This document shows, in pieces, positions 11,839 to 26,012 of a DNA stretch of 64,000 nucleotides (within the stretch, counting starts at the first letter, position 1; each line of letters begins with the position of its first letter). The stretch covers positions 14,694,001-14,758,000 of the forward strand of contig JAYKYS010000007.1 in the NCBI GenBank assembly GCA_036924285.1. Direction: 5' to 3'. A program made the translations under genes and the position numbers. The stretch is from Asterella californica (taxonomy: Eukaryota; Streptophyta; Marchantiopsida; Marchantiales; Aytoniaceae). The notes beneath the pieces were generated by a model, which worked only from the letters and a program-made list of their open reading frames with translations, was not told the DNA's origin and did not search any database.

Positions 11839-14329
11839 AATTGTAGAACCATTGTAGGTTCTTGCACTTAGACTTATGTTGCTTTTCATCAATATTTATT
11901 TTTTTCCTAATTCTCTTAGTTAAATAATTGTACTTCACAACATTGTTCTGAATCAAATCTATAATGAATAGAGATTTGTTTTAATAGTTCAAGGTTTTAA
12001 TCCCTTGATCTCTCATGACCTCTACAAGAACAATTGTTCCTAGTGCTCCGATCTATCGATGTCTAGAGTTACGTCAGGTCGGTTATGCAATGGGGACAGA
12101 GAAAAATGATGCAATAGTCATCGTAGATGAGGATTGTTCTCAATCCTCATAGAACATAAATGACCTCGATTCAAAATAAGAAATATTAGAGTCCAGAAAA
12201 TGGTTGCTATTGAAGTGAGATCCATCTCCTCAGATTTCTCTTGTGTAATGAAATGGAAAAGAAAAGAATTGTAACCACTGAAAGCAATCTATATATTTCC
12301 ATATGTGTCACCGTAATGAAAATGACACAATTAAGATGGATGCATTCGATAATCTCTAACATACTGTAACAAATATAGAGTTATTGCCAAAATTAAAAGC
12401 TTCATCAATATTTGAACAAAATTTAAAAACAATGAAGAAATTAAAATAACATAACTTCTGTCATATGGGATCAGACTATATGTACATGGAACAAAATAAA
12501 CTGAATCGGATTAGCTAACGTTTGTAGACTTCTTAACTAGTTTTGAAGAACACCGCGTCACTAGAAAAATGAATCTAAAGTATATGCCCCAAAACTAAAA
12601 AATGCAATAGTGCTAAACATATTCTATCACTATTTCTATATTGTTCTCTAGAAATCATGCTATATCGGTGTCTACCAGATGTCGTGCATTCAAACTCGAC
12701 TGTGATATCGACAATAGCATTCTATCCAAAGATTTAGAAAGACCGTGCATTCACATGTGGAAAACACAACGATGGTATCTCATATACCTAAGTGCTTCGG
12801 ACACTTGGAACTCTAGTAGACTAGATCGAGACTTGAACTTCTCTACCATCTTTGAAATGACCTCAACGTGAAAGTATGGATAGACAAAACTGACTAGAAG
12901 CAAATGATTCTTGATGTCGCATCGTCGACTACAGGTATCACTTTCATCAAAAAATGCAGTTGAACTGGATACTGAAACCATCAGTGCCAAAGAATAAGAA
13001 GAAACACTTACATGGATAGAAGCAAATGAATCGAAATGAGGCTAGACGAAGCAAATGGTCCTCCTTAATGTCACAAAGTACGTAAAAATTTGTACCATAC
13101 TTGCCTTAAACTTATACGGACAAGGTTTGAGTGGTCCTAGTGGTGCTCTTGACTCTAGGATGAGTTACAAAGATCAGATCAAGTCTTGTAACATACAAGT
13201 TCCGACAAGAAATTACTGATTTTCACTTGTACAAACCTTTCCTCACTTCGTCTTCTCTCTCTTCTTCTCTCCTGTCATTCCTACCTTTTCCCGGCATCAG
13301 GTTTCGGGCGATGGCTTTACCCACATACAATCACTTTGTATATATTCGAACTGGAATTGTCCGTATTCGAGGTGATCTGTTACGTATACAATTAGAAATA
13401 ACAATGTACACAAATATTAACCTAAAATATTAAGACAGTTAGGAGAGTAAACTATTTATCTATCTGTAGAGTGTGAGGAGTCTCTAAACGTGACATTCCT
13501 ACATGCGGGCTCAATTGTGTACGGTTTACACCATAACGGTGAGAAAGCAGACGTAATTACCGCCACGTGAAGGAACACGAAAAGAAGCATAATCCACGCA
13601 AAAATGAGTAAACCACAATTAACGGCCCCGGGGGATCTCGACGAATATACAGGTCGACAAGACAGATAAGTAAGAACTACACTCCAACCCAGCACAAAAA
13701 AGTGCAGACTCGAGACGACTTTATCTTTTCTGCACTGGGGTGATGGATGCAGTTGCATTAATCATCACAGAGCTCAAAATTATTTGGAATGTCCGCCACT
13801 CCCGAGAAGCAAAGTTACACAAGAACCTAATAACCTATCCTTCCTTGGAGCTACTCCCCAAAGGACTGCTATACCTAAACTACAGGGAGAACGGACCACC
13901 AAATAACAGTCAGATAGAAGCTTCGATGCGAAGGCCCTCTGCAGAGGAATCCTGACCTGCAACGTTACGGTTTAACACCCCAAAATTGAAAGGGGCTCTA
14001 AAGGTTCTGTTTGTCCCTATTCCGTCTGACAAAAAAGATTAATGGGACGAACTGTGTCCCTTGCTATTGTACTCGGGTGTCTCCATATAGTGACAAGGTT
14101 TCATGTAGGTTCACAATGTATGGTACTCACGACGTGACTGGATGCTGATTTTTTGACAGGTTACTTCCAAGTTTGAAAGGGTGTAGTGCGTCACTGACTA
14201 CACCCTGTGTAGAGCTTAGGTGACTACCAGTGCGGTGGAAGTGAAGGCAGCCCTGATGGCCTTCCAAGTCAGATGAGCACAGCCTCAGGAGTTTGAGAGA
14301 CTTGTAGCTGACGAGCAGATGACTATCCA

Positions 14330-17300
14330 TCAGTGCCCAACTGGTTGAAGTAATTCAATCTCCTTAATGAGCAACTCCTTCTCCTCCTCAAATTGCTCGT
14401 CTTCTGGACAAAACCACCAACAAACACAGCCAAACGATTTCAACTCACCGGTACAAGGAAGAGCGCGTGTCATGCTGAGCACGGATTCACAACATGAGGT
14501 TCATATTTCTATGTGCGCCAATTCCTAAAGAGGATAGTTAAGGCTCGACAGGCGAACACCTTAGGTTGCATCTACTTCCTCACATCACTGCTGGCTTCGG
14601 CCTTACCTTCAACAACACGCCAGATGAACCAGACTACGTGGGAACAAGAATAGACGAGAAAACCTGCAACTCTGCTCCTACTTTAAACTTAACAAGTTCT
14701 AATCGCCAGAAATAAAGCTTAACAGCAATAGTCCGTCAAAAGTAAAACAATTATGAGTTTGTAACTTCAAATTTAAGGAACATCTACACACAAAGGCGCT
14801 GACCTTTGTCCAGATGGAAGTTATCGATGAATCTCAACAATTTATCTCGGTTTTTGTACAGTATATTTACAATGGCCGGAGTTTTGTTCGGATTCGCCAC
14901 GAAGACCTGTAGCCCTTGAGGTCATCACTTAGTGAGGAACTTTCCCCTACGTTGCCAAAGAGCTTTCGCCAAGTGTTGCCAAAGAGTAGATGTACTCATG
15001 ACCAGTTTGTCAAATGCTGAGCTAAGAAAACAACTTCAACTTAACATCATAATATAGTTCACTTTAACAACCCACCTTGAAAACATGAAAGGCGGATGAC
15101 TGGATGTTTTTGCTCGGATCCTGCAAACCGCAAGTATGAACGACACATCAGCATCTCACACACACAACTTCTTCCCTGATGAGCACATGGACGTGCAGAC
15201 AGTGGCGGCAACTCATTCAAGGTTCTACTGTACAATCGGCATTTCAACGGCTCCGTGGACCAAGTCCTTCCAAGACGGCGCTGAACTGACACCACTGAGC
15301 TTGACGAAAGGGATAATCCTGTCTGAACTTCTGATGGTTGCTAAAAGCACAACGAGGCTACAGCAGATGAGGAAGTGAACATCCATGCCGCCCTTCACAC
15401 CACCAAGTAGTTGTACACATAAATCCTGCGCGCGCCTTTGGCTATTCTCTCCAAGCATTTAGCTATACAGACATGAACGCACTGGAATTGCAACTCCCCG
15501 AAATCTGTGACACGTTTCACGGTACAAGACAGCTACATCCTTCAAGTGAGAGATAAAAGTAAGGGACGAACCTTGATGAGTGTCATCATGATGCGCAGAT
15601 TGTGCACTTCCGATATGTACTGCATCATGATTGGTGCATTTGAACGTTCCAGGAGAAATTCACCGAGAAGCTACGTGAATCCCGACGACAGAGTGAGTAT
15701 TACTTATAAGGCCGTTTGGGCTGAGAACTTTCTTTGCGTGAAAGTTAGAGAGGAAGCGGAGTCTTGTATTTCTTTGATCGCGACGAAGACGAAGGATTGT
15801 TAGCAGTACTAACCTTCAAAAATGAACGTATTATCTAAAATTGCGTGAAACGAACTCTTGGCAACTGAAACCTACCTTCAGGGATTGCCGTCGGGTCACA
15901 TAGTTGCTAGAACCAAGCAGTCTGTCGTACAACCTGAAAAACTGTTCACAACCACGAAGTCTTCAACTTCAAGCCCATGTTGCCCCATCCGACCATGATC
16001 TACGCATGATGACTCAGAAGACCGCCCAGCCATCCAAGAAGATCATCTTCGTGACGAAACAACACTGCGGAAAGATCGTTCACTGAAGAACCTTCGACCT
16101 ACAGGTTTCCCGACTTATTTTGTTTAAGTGAATCTAGTCTGGCACTTGTACGACAACGGGGAAGACTGCTTCTCACCTGAATATATCTTTGGTAAATGGG
16201 AAAAGCAGTTCCCGGAGAAACAGTAACCTCGCCCACACACTTAGGTAACCCCCAGATAGTTTTGAACCCAGGGAAGTACAAGATAAGTAACAAAGAGTGG
16301 TGTACATGTGTGCTTCTCACCTGAATATAATGAGTGGTGAGGTACACGCATACGACGGTATCATGTCTTGTCAACAACTCCTGCAAAGAGAAAAGACGAT
16401 AAGAGACAGAAACGAGAGTACATCTAGATTGTTATCAGTACTTCCCTCTGCGGCAGGGCAATCCTGCTAAAACTACGAGCTAAAATTTAAAGTATTCAAA
16501 AACAGGACTAAAATGACGAGTCCGTTTTGCTGAAACAGGCTTGTCATTACAGCCTGTTCCAGTGAAACTGAACGACCTGCTCTCACTGGCGAGGGCTAAA
16601 ATGAGGATCATACGTATCCAGTCAACTGAAAACCTATTTAAGTGCGTAAACCTAAATCAAGTGCGTAAACCTTCGGTATTTAACGGAAAGTTCTGATGAA
16701 CATGTCCTTCTCCTACCGTAATCAAAGCCGAGAGAATCTGCACCACACCAAACATAATCAACAGGAACAAAACCGGCCAGATAAGAGAAGAACTGGAGAA
16801 AGTAAAGTGTACCTTGAAGGTGGAGAAAGCATCTGATGCAATATCAAAGTTTGGAAGCTCCACGTATTTGAAGAATAACTCGAAACTTGCTGATTCTAGC
16901 ATGTATCTGCCCGGCGCAAAACATTAGTCCTAAGATTGTACCCAGTCAAATATCCCAAATGGATTGGAGGGTGGATTTCTATGCCTACAGCTTTCCCACA
17001 TGCTGAGAAAATCAATTACAGTACCACTGCAAGAGAGAAATGAGCAAGAAACCTATATGAACGCCACTTATCCGGAACTAAATCGCGGTCAATCATATCC
17101 CTGTTTGAACTGAAGAATGTATGCATTTTCTTCTCAATTTTCAGACACCAAACCAACTTAGAATAATAAGGACAGCGACATTCAAGCCGAACTATGATCT
17201 GCAGATGAACGCTTACTTGGCTAGAGAAGGATATCTGGCACATTCTCTGAGCATGTTGCCACAATTAAGTGCTATCTCTTTCGTTTCGTAGCTGCCACAG

Positions 17301-19035
17301 CCAGGAAGCATTTAGCATGGATCTCTTCCAAAAATGTCCACTGGACTTCAAAGAAACTCTTCGAGATTGCCAGTTACTTTCAGCGACAGGTTGCCTGTTA
17401 ATTCTTGGCCAAGTCATAGCTCTCCACGACAACGAGTACGCGGAAGGAGGGTAATGCACAAGCGTTCACGCTTCACACAACTGACTAACTGCAGAGAACG
17501 TACCTACCATGAGACAAGGAAGTCCAGCAGTTCAGTATGCTTCTCTATGCACTCCAAACCATGTTGTCTACCTCCCACGTTCTGTCTCAGGAGTGTGCAC
17601 CATATATTAACTGAATCCTTTCTGGCCTGCAGAGCCCCAGAAAACATAATAACTTCATAACTTCCAGCGTTTCCGAGTGGTCGCACCAATTAGTCCCGGA
17701 GGATTATACAACGACAACATTGTACGTCCCGCGGCTTTCACCCTGAGAGAACTACACCTGCTGACAAGAACGCGAAGGTATGAAGACTTAGTATGGGGGA
17801 AGGAACACGTACATCCCAGCCCAGCGACGGCAGCTTCTGAACTAGAAGCTCCAAAAAATCGTCCTTACAAGCCTCAACGGTCAGCTGAGAAACCTGCTCA
17901 GGATTTGGCTCTGCATCACCCTCACCAAGGAGCATATGCTTCATCGCCACCAAGTTCTTATCCACCTCCTCCAGCGCCTGCACCAACCAAAGCAGCACCT
18001 GGTCATTCACTGCTCACATCTACTTGGTGCACTGAGTTCAGGTAGTACGTACGTACATACCTACAGACTGATTTTCAGATTAATGAAACTATGGATGAAG
18101 CCCACGAGTCTTTTCGCAACAAAACCTGAAACGCATGCACATAAAGCTATGGTAGATCCGCTACGGTATGGGTGTATTCGACTGCCTCCACGTCAGAAGC
18201 GAAGCATTTGTACTACTTTTTCCGGAAGTGTTCTTTCTAAAATTGCGAACAACAGCCGTCATATTACAGCCGGGAGCACGCTAGATAGTGATAATTAATC
18301 CCACTTCTATGTCCTTTGAAGTTCTCTCCAGTGGAATAAAGAAGAAAATGTGCTTCCCAGGCCACCAAGTCCAGCCCAGCCGGGCTGAATTAACGCACTT
18401 GATGGATGACTGGTCTCTGGCTAGTCTGGAATTTACTCTGTCAGAAGGAACATTTTACAAGCGTTTGTACCGATCCACCGCCAGCCTTACGGCCAGCACA
18501 GCGCAGCAATTTATAAGTAATTTGCCTGACATCTTTAAAGCCTGATCAGCTCCAGATGGTTGCAGCAATTAAGCGCGTGACAATTACATAGTTACAGCAA
18601 CCCTCCGACTTGTCGGATTACACTGCATACTTTGTCTGTCTTCGTTCGACGTCGATTGCAGGTGAAGTACGAGGGCGGGAGACACCGTGCTTACGGTGCA
18701 CGAATTCGCATCCTTCCAGAAAATCGGACATCTGACCAAACGGGCCTGTCAACTATGGTATCTACCGACTGTAAGGGGTCGATCAGGCACAGTCATGTTC
18801 TAGCAGTGACGAAAGTCAATCTAGTGTAGAAATTCCGCTTCCACGGTAGTGGGATCGAGTGAAACACGACCTGCGATTCTACAACAGAGATACGACCAAA
18901 GCGACAACACACCTTCTCCAGGAGTCGAACTTCGGCGACAGTTTTAGAATCGAGTGCCAGGAGAGCCTCCCTGGTCACCTTAACCAGCTCTGACGGCGAT
19001 TTTAACTTAAATTGCTTGAAGAAATTGAACGACAT
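14330..19035 (-). CDS. MO25: MO25/Cab39-like scaffold protein, complete, 11 exons
   Basis: MO25 proteins are armadillo-like helical scaffolds that bind and activate GCK/STE20-type kinases (with STRAD/LKB1 in animals, in cell polarity and division in plants and fungi). Exons, minus strand: 19035-18913, 17977-17813, 17626-17508, 17291-17217, 16906-16813, 16380-16321, 15941-15876, 15670-15572, 15120-15076, 14906-14804, 14403-14330. All borders are GT/AG and all phases join, giving 1023 nt, or 340 aa plus TGA, the usual family length. Diagnostic blocks in order: MSFNFFKQ start, EEVDKNLVAMKHML, NCGNMLRECARYPSLAKYM, FELFFKYVELPNFDIASDAFSTFK, SNYVTRRQSLKLLGEFLLER, SKNIQSSAFHVFKVFVANPNK and a C-terminal EDEQFEEEKELLIKEIE. 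No frame break is seen. Identification rests on block-by-block agreement with the family; kinase partners are inferred. Confidence 0.95.
16167..16185 (-). repeat. Intronic copy of the exon-6 splice-donor junction of MO25
   Basis: Nineteen bases identical to 16311-16329 (sense strand TATATTCAGGTGAGAAGCA), which is the 3' end of MO25 exon 6 plus its donor site. The copy lies about 144 bp downstream in the intron and could act as a cryptic donor. Confidence 0.8.
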
Positions 19036-19706
19036 GGCAGCCAGCTTGCCTTCTTGAGGGAACCGCGATGAGAAGATGGACAGTTTAAGAACCGTTGGGT
19101 TCCCTCACAAACTCACGCCAATACCAACAGACGAAGAAGGACGACAGATTCCTCGAGCAAATGCGCGGATCAACCCTTTAATCGACACTTGCGAATGGGA
19201 CTGATTCTTAGTAGCAGAGATGCCTGAACAAATGACCCGGTGCTGAGACTGCAAAGAGAGAAAGAAAAAGGCGCCCAAACGAATCAATGAGAACAATGCC
19301 TCAGCAATCTGGGCCGGTGCTGATCACCCAAAAGAATGTGTATTACGCGATTAAGCTACACAACCACAGAGAGAGACGGGTGCACATGCAGACAAGACGC
19401 AGAAGAGAAGACTAAAAAGAAAAGAAAGTTGCCAAGCAAGCAAGCGAACGAGAAAGAAATGGGGACACTCACTTGTTGCTAACTTGATGTCTGTACTGTC
19501 ATTGTACACGCAAGAGAGTTTCAAGCCAAAATGTGAACAAATCCAAGCCAGAAAAACAAGCAAGCAACTCTGTAAGCTTCACTACGACGACGACACCAAA
19601 ACAAAGCAATCAACGCCTCCTCTTCTTCAAGCATCTTCTTCGTGAAACCCAGCACCTCCCTCTCTCCCAGTACTTTCCAGCTGATTGGAGTTTGAGAGTT
19701 GCTTCG

Positions 19707-19709
<3 letters not shown>

Positions 19710-19743
<34 letters not shown>
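19710..19743. repeat. CT/GA microsatellite upstream of MO25
   Basis: An uninterrupted CT dinucleotide run, reading GA on the sense strand of the MO25 gene. Confidence 0.9.
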
Positions 19744-19746
<3 letters not shown>

Positions 19747-20188
19747 TTCTTGGCCCAATTCTTGTTCTTGTTCACAAGAAGAGCACCAAATTATATATTT
19801 CTAAATTGATCGTATGCAGTAATAGTTGCCATATGAAAGGACACGTCAGATCGCAGGAGGACATAAGTTATAAGTTGGAGACGGAGGAGTCTGTCTCTGC
19901 AGCAGACCAGATGTCAGGCGCCAGGCGGCAAGAGCATCATGAGCTTCAGCATCACATACACCTACAATACATACATAAACACACATTTCCACATCGCACA
20001 CATAATCTAGTTATTTCATTTTCTTACTATTTCAGTTTTCACTCACTTTCCTTTTTCTCATTCTCCCTCTACACATCTCATTTACTCTATCGTACTTCTA
20101 CAGTGGGGCCGGTCTATGGCCTAGACACCAGTTCACTCCCTTTCTCTGCTGCTCCCTGACTCTGAAAATTTCTTATTCATTTCAGTAG

Positions 20189-20255
20189 GATCTTCCCGGT
20201 GCAGTAATATCTTCTTTTGAGAAAGAAGATACTGTACTACTGCACCAGGAAGATC
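20189..20255. repeat. Imperfect foldback, about 30-bp arms
   Basis: The arm GATCTTCCCGGTGCAGTA plus ATATCTTCTTT pairs with AAAGAAGAT plus TACTGCACCAGGAAGATC, with one mismatch and a small bulge. It resembles a tiny MITE or a small-RNA precursor; nothing decides between them. Confidence 0.6.
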
Positions 20256-21056
20256 ACACTTCAGACGAAGGGAGGGGAATATTCCAAGAATGCACTTACT
20301 TCAATGTGCTTTCTAGTAATTGATTGAGCAGAAGCACAGTGAATATTTTCTACACATGGAGTATCAGATCAGCCCGCCCCACTTCATACTATTTAAACCC
20401 CAGGTGCAAGTATAAAAGCAAAGAAAAGAATATTCATTTTATCCTTTCCCCTTCAGGTTTGAGACAAGATACTGTTTGGTCCCAAGACACCACCGATTTC
20501 AGTGCCTCTCAACGGATACTCACTAGTGACTTGTGAAGTTAATCCTATAGTGTAAAGTTCTGGGAGAGATTTGATTTATGTCTTTATCTAATCTAGTTTG
20601 TACTCGCAAGCAAATTCTATCAGCAGGTATTTTACGTATAATAATTAAATTTCCTTGTTCGCTAATCAATTCTGTCCTCACAAGCAAAATCTATCAGCAA
20701 AAGTATTTTACATATAAAGATAATGATTAAATTTTCTTGTTTGCTAAAGACCCACCCGCATAATGAAATCCTCTTGGTTACCAGGCATATTTATAGAGGC
20801 ACTTGGGCTTTAATTTGGAAATTTACATGGTTTCTGGATCAAACTTACGTAATACGGTCAATTCCGGTAATACGCATGTCTTCAAGTCCTCATAACACAT
20901 TATTCTTGAGTATAGTAATACGTAATATTTATGTAGATGTACAGAAATATTAATCTTGCATAACGATGTTTAAAAGAACACCTGGTACATGAACATGTAT
21001 TTTTAATTGTATATTCACCATGTACACTTAGAAAGTTTAGAGGCCGGAAAGGTTAG

Positions 21057-21091
21057 AGGATAGGTTATCTTCTAACCTTTCAGGCCTTTTC
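21057..21091. repeat. Hairpin-forming dispersed repeat, copy 3
   Basis: Arms GAAAGGTTAGA and TCTAACCTTTC are complementary. It is preceded by GTACACTTAGAAAGT and followed by GGGTTATGTCTGGATCCGC, as at copy 2. Confidence 0.55.
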
Positions 21092-24000
21092 GCTGATGGG
21101 TTATGTCTGGATCCGCACCTAACTCTAGCCTTGGTTATCATATAACATTTATGTGTGAAGGGTTGAATAGATTAAATGAGAAATGCACGATATATTATGT
21201 ACTGCTATAAAATTTGAGTGGATTACCAAGGTACCATATTGACATGAGAATAATTTCAGTATGGGTGATATTTTGTACATAATTAGAAATATGAACTAAC
21301 CTACTGATATGATAATTCTGGTATGCACAAGTGGATATGTATGAACTGAAACATGTGATCGCGCATACTCATTCACGAAATGAATGGTTCCTACGGCATT
21401 ATTCTAAGTACACATTCATTGCATACTATGGTAGGACATGCAACGAAGGTGGATCCAGTTTTTACGGGACGTACTCATTCAATCTACCAGGTGCTTCTAA
21501 AGCTCCTGAAGTCCTATCATCATGCCCTCTCCGCTTTAGGTCGGAAAACACCTTGGCTCCTATAGATCTGATATCAGTATTTTAGCTCATCTTCTGATAT
21601 TTCACCTGCTTATGCACATGAGCCATATGTGTATATATCTGTATATACAAGTGGGACGTATATGGGATTATCAATACTGTGATGAAGATGCAGTACGCAC
21701 TCAGGATACTTTCTCGGAATACAAAATATCAAATTGGACGAATAGCTATTATTCTCCATTCTGATTATGAAGACTGTCAATGGCAGAGAGTTATAATGTC
21801 TATTCTACTCTGTGGTTTGTGGCTAATCAAGAAGAGAAGAGCGTGGCACAATAGTGAGCGTATGCGTTAGGAGCATAACTCCAGCATTTATGCTTTGTCG
21901 AATCCAGATTTACATCCCGTTAGTTCTGAGAATGTGCGCGCACTTATGGGCATCCGTTCACCGCTTGCTTGCTTAATGGCCATTTCATGTGAGGATTCAT
22001 TATACTATTCGCGATATCTTACGTTAGATTTGATCCAAGCTGGACACACAAGTCCATCCACAGAGATTCTACCATAATCAGAACCGTTTTGTTGCTGTTC
22101 AAGATCCGCTAACCATCATATAGTTAGGGATTAGATTGAGCACGGAAATATTCTGAACAAGGAGAATCTGGAATGAAACAGAAATAGATGTACAGTATCA
22201 GGTCGATAACTCGTACCGACCATCGTCTAAGGCTGGCTCTGACAGCCGAAGATATCAATCTTCTCGATTGGAGAAAGGATGCTGCACCAGAGTTGAGCGG
22301 AACTGAGCATGATTGTGAGTTTTGGCCAGCAATGCAAGACATCTCGGCTGGTAAATGCTTCACTGCAACCTGACTGAATCTTAGTGAAAGCAGATCCAAT
22401 ATGCAGTATGTTAATCAAGTGAATCAGTTTGCTAGTCTGCTGGAGCCAGTTCCGGGTGTTCAGTTCCCCTGTTTAGGTTGCACTTGTGGATATCAAAGTC
22501 TGTTATTTAGGGCTCATCTTCTCCTCTTGTTAGATCATGGGAAGTGATATTCGATCACCTAGGTTCAAAACAGAGGCTCGAAAACTTTGTTGTGGAAATA
22601 GACTTAGAGTTGTGATAAGCTGTCCCAGTTGCCCCAAGATTAGATAACACAGAGGAAGGAAACCAGTTGACATCTCCTGGAGGGAAACAAGAAAAATATC
22701 TTGTTCAAGGAAAGAAGAAAGGATTGCACTGCAAAGGTGGAACAATAACAAGTGGAAAGTAGAAGGGGGTGTAGCCCTCACTTACAGTGGCAGGGACAAG
22801 GCAGAACTTCGCAGAAGCTGACTGATAGGGAGATAGGGATACATCGCTAACGAGGGGAAATGGTGCATGGAGGACGACCGGCAACGCTAGAGTACAACCA
22901 CGCATGCAGGGAGAGACGCTTATCCGGGAAAGATTGTTTGGGTTTCCTCGAGATTTTATTTTATGGTAGGAATATGGGAAAACGAGCAGTGAAGGCATGT
23001 TCATTTACCGTGTCGGGAATATCCCTAAGATCAAGAATTGCTGGTCCTGCGGAGAGGGATGTCCACCATATTCCTCCCATATTCCATCCTCACAAGCAAG
23101 CTGATCATGAAAGACTGCTATTTCCCTCTCCTCCAACTGAGAAGACACGTTTGGACTTGACTTCTGGTCAATGCAGCTTGTGAATCACGTTTCTCTGTCA
23201 TCAGCTCATGAATATATCCAGCTCCGCATGGAAGTCACTGACGATGCAAGAGGAACTGCAGTGTACATTCGTACCATACACTCATACTGAGCTGTGTGTC
23301 GGATCAGCAGCACGAACGAAGTGAATGCTCCTGGATATATACATATATGAAAATCTGGAGTTATGAGCATCGTATTCGTATATGTAAGTGAGAGGCTCTC
23401 TAACTTGTTCATGGTGAGTACGACATGGCAGTCTGCAATGGTTGAACCTTTACTTATGGAGAGAATGGTGATATCTTAAACTATCTAAATAGTGATGCAG
23501 TTGTTTAGAAAGGATTATCTCAAGATTAAATATACTTGGAATGGTACTTTTACTTGAGAGAAGACCCTGCCTATATATCTCCATAAATAAAGGGAGAGAG
23601 AATTTTAGTTCCGCTTTGCAGACAAATGTAGTATCCCTCGGTACATTTATTTAGTTTTATCATCATCATTGTTCCCCTCCCGTTTACTGGAGTACCTTTT
23701 CTTTCCTTTTCTCTTCTCGGCCGACAGCATACTGAATTAAGACTGGATGCATAACCATGAATAACTTGCGTAAAATCCACTTTGGTTGTTGTGAGGGACT
23801 TGACTTACATTTATCGTTATCTCATATCAATGTTATGTAGTTACCTTGTTGGAGCTTCTCCACCTTGCTACACAATACTTACTACACTATAATATTATAA
23901 CGTAGATGTTTACAGTATCTTGGTTCAAATGGGATGCTTCTATGATGAAGGAGAACTGTTGTATTGCATTAAAATGAATGATAAAACTGCTCTCATTAAT

Positions 24001-24728
24001 GTTCTCCCTCATGTGCTTCGTGTGCCGTAAACAGAGAAAGGTAAGGTGACACAACAGATCATAGTGTTGGTCGGTTCAGAAAGAATACACTATTTTAACT
24101 CTTTATAGTGTAGTCACCTATGGTTATTGTGTAGTCATTATATCTCAGCCATGGTCTTTTTAAATCCAGATTAGTATATTAAAGTTGCTGGATCGTTTTG
24201 TGTAGTGGGTGGAAATGTAGTTAGATACTTTATTATATCCAAACGCTAAGCCTCATCCATTGTTATTTCCGGAATCAGTGGATGGCTTTCATTTTATTTC
24301 CTCTTTCTCTTTTGTCCATTAACATAATACTCACAATATTTATTACAAGGCGAGATCGGTTAGAAGGGTTCGGCTGCTGGATCTGCACATAGAGTATGTG
24401 TATGTTGTGACATGCTTTTTATGTTCTTTTACATCATATTAGCTTCTTTTCTGGTAAGGAAAATGGAACTCATATTTTTAGTTTTCATCTTCTAATAGTT
24501 AGATCTTTGCCCTTATTCGTAGATGCTATGGTAGCTTGGTAATCGCGTTATATGAGCAACTGCTGGGCAAATGGGACTCCAGGCACCTAATTATTATCCA
24601 CGATAACGTAAGAGGACTCAAGTTCAAGAAGAATCGCCTTTTCTCTCTTATCTCTAAACCAAAATTGTTGCTGGAATTCTCACAATAAAATACATTGGAA
24701 GTAGAGACCAATCTATATAACATTCTCA

Positions 24729-24765
24729 GAATCTTGGCAGTGAGAAAATCTCATTGCCAAGATTC
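24729..24765. repeat. Short foldback
   Basis: Arms GAATCTTGGCAGTGAG and CTCATTGCCAAGATTC pair with a single mismatch around a 5-nt loop. Confidence 0.7.
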
Positions 24766-25799
24766 AATCTCACTCTCATTTATGTATGATACCAAACTTT
24801 TTAGCATTCGAACCAATTGTCCATAAGCTTACGATACTATCCAGTTGGGACAACCTAAGTAGTATAACCAAATGTTTCGTCTAGGATTATAGCAACAGAA
24901 CTAGACTAGGAGAACTAGTGGACACTATGAGAAATCAAAACGCATAACACATAACACGATGATTACTACATGTGATGCTCAAAGATTGTCATCTGAAAGT
25001 TGGTCGACTATGTTCTTTATGTTTGAAAAATGAAAGTGGGTTGCCTACGCTGTTGTTTCTGTTTAGTTGTTTGCCTCTAATCTGATGTAGTAAAAGATGT
25101 GTGACAAAACATTCAGATCTAGAAATTTCTATAATAATATATTAAATTTATTATTAAAATGAAAATGAAAATTTTATTTTTTATTCTAATATATGTAATA
25201 GTAAACTAACGAAAATTCAATAAAAACAGAACAAAGATCAACATCAATAACCAACATTTGATATACTGATGTCGGGATAATTTTATCTGATCAGTAAATT
25301 AATGATATACTTAAAAAAAGTATTGAACAATGCATAAATATTTACACAAATATAATCAAAATTTGATTTCTATACTGTACTATATAAATTAAATTATACA
25401 ATGATTTTATTTAACTATCATAATATCTACAAAAATTGATGTTTGATTACTATAAACACCATAATAATCAACCTCGATTATTATAAACACGTAATAATCA
25501 AAGATAATAATCAATATTTATTAATATCTGATAACTGAGAACCTACTCCTTTCTTAATAAGAACAAGAAAGTTCTAATTTACTTGCAGTATTTTATTTAA
25601 GATTTTGATCGTGAATTTAAAGTGAATTTCAGTGAATCTTTTAAGGATCTAGTACACCAGTATGACTGACTCTGACATGCTAGTTAAAGACTACCCAAAC
25701 GATAACAAGAAAACAGACTGAGTATCCTTTTAAAGAATATCCAAGTTCTAACCATTATAAAATTATAACAGATAACCAAATAACGTTTATCCAGTGCAG

Positions 25800-26012
25800 A
25801 TCTTAAACCCCATGTATGATGAACCATCTCAGACCTCTAAGCGAAAGGTCTGGGGTTCAAACCTTCCTGCTCTCGGTTGATGATGCAAAAAGTCACTGTC
25901 GTGTGACTCTGGTCCGGGTATGCTGTGGTTACCCACAAAGGACAATCCGATGCCCCTTGAAAGGATAAAAACAGACATGATAAAAACTTTATCTTTATCT
26001 TTTTATAAAAGC
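25800..26012 (+). mobile_element. Probable tRNA-derived SINE
   Basis: A pol-III-like B box, GGTTCAAACC, lies at 25854-25863 just after a stem-like AGACCT...AGGTCT. The element ends in a simple T-rich tail, ACTTTATCTTTATC, as in several plant SINE families. The A box is not clear and I could not define a target duplication, so this is a family-style match only. Confidence 0.5.

Larger units (their letters stand above)
4301..14329. other. AT-rich spacer between ATG13 and MO25 genes
   Basis: I see no supported gene. ORFs are short and show no recognisable motif. The spacer contains the tandem repeat at 5.24-5.70 kb, a TA run at 9064-9083, hairpin-forming repeats at 8.8-9.24 kb and a short perfect foldback at 11808-11838. 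The stretch 13.3-14.3 kb next to the MO25 stop probably includes that gene's 3' UTR. Confidence 0.5.

Noticed and set aside
16188..16260. Extra MO25 exon ending RYIQ
   Set aside because: The real next exon is 15941-15876, which joins in phase with exon 6; this stretch does not fit the family sequence.
19533..20159. 208-aa plus-strand ORF
   Set aside because: Built on the CT microsatellite and Ser-rich low complexity upstream of MO25; no motif and a competing frame is open.
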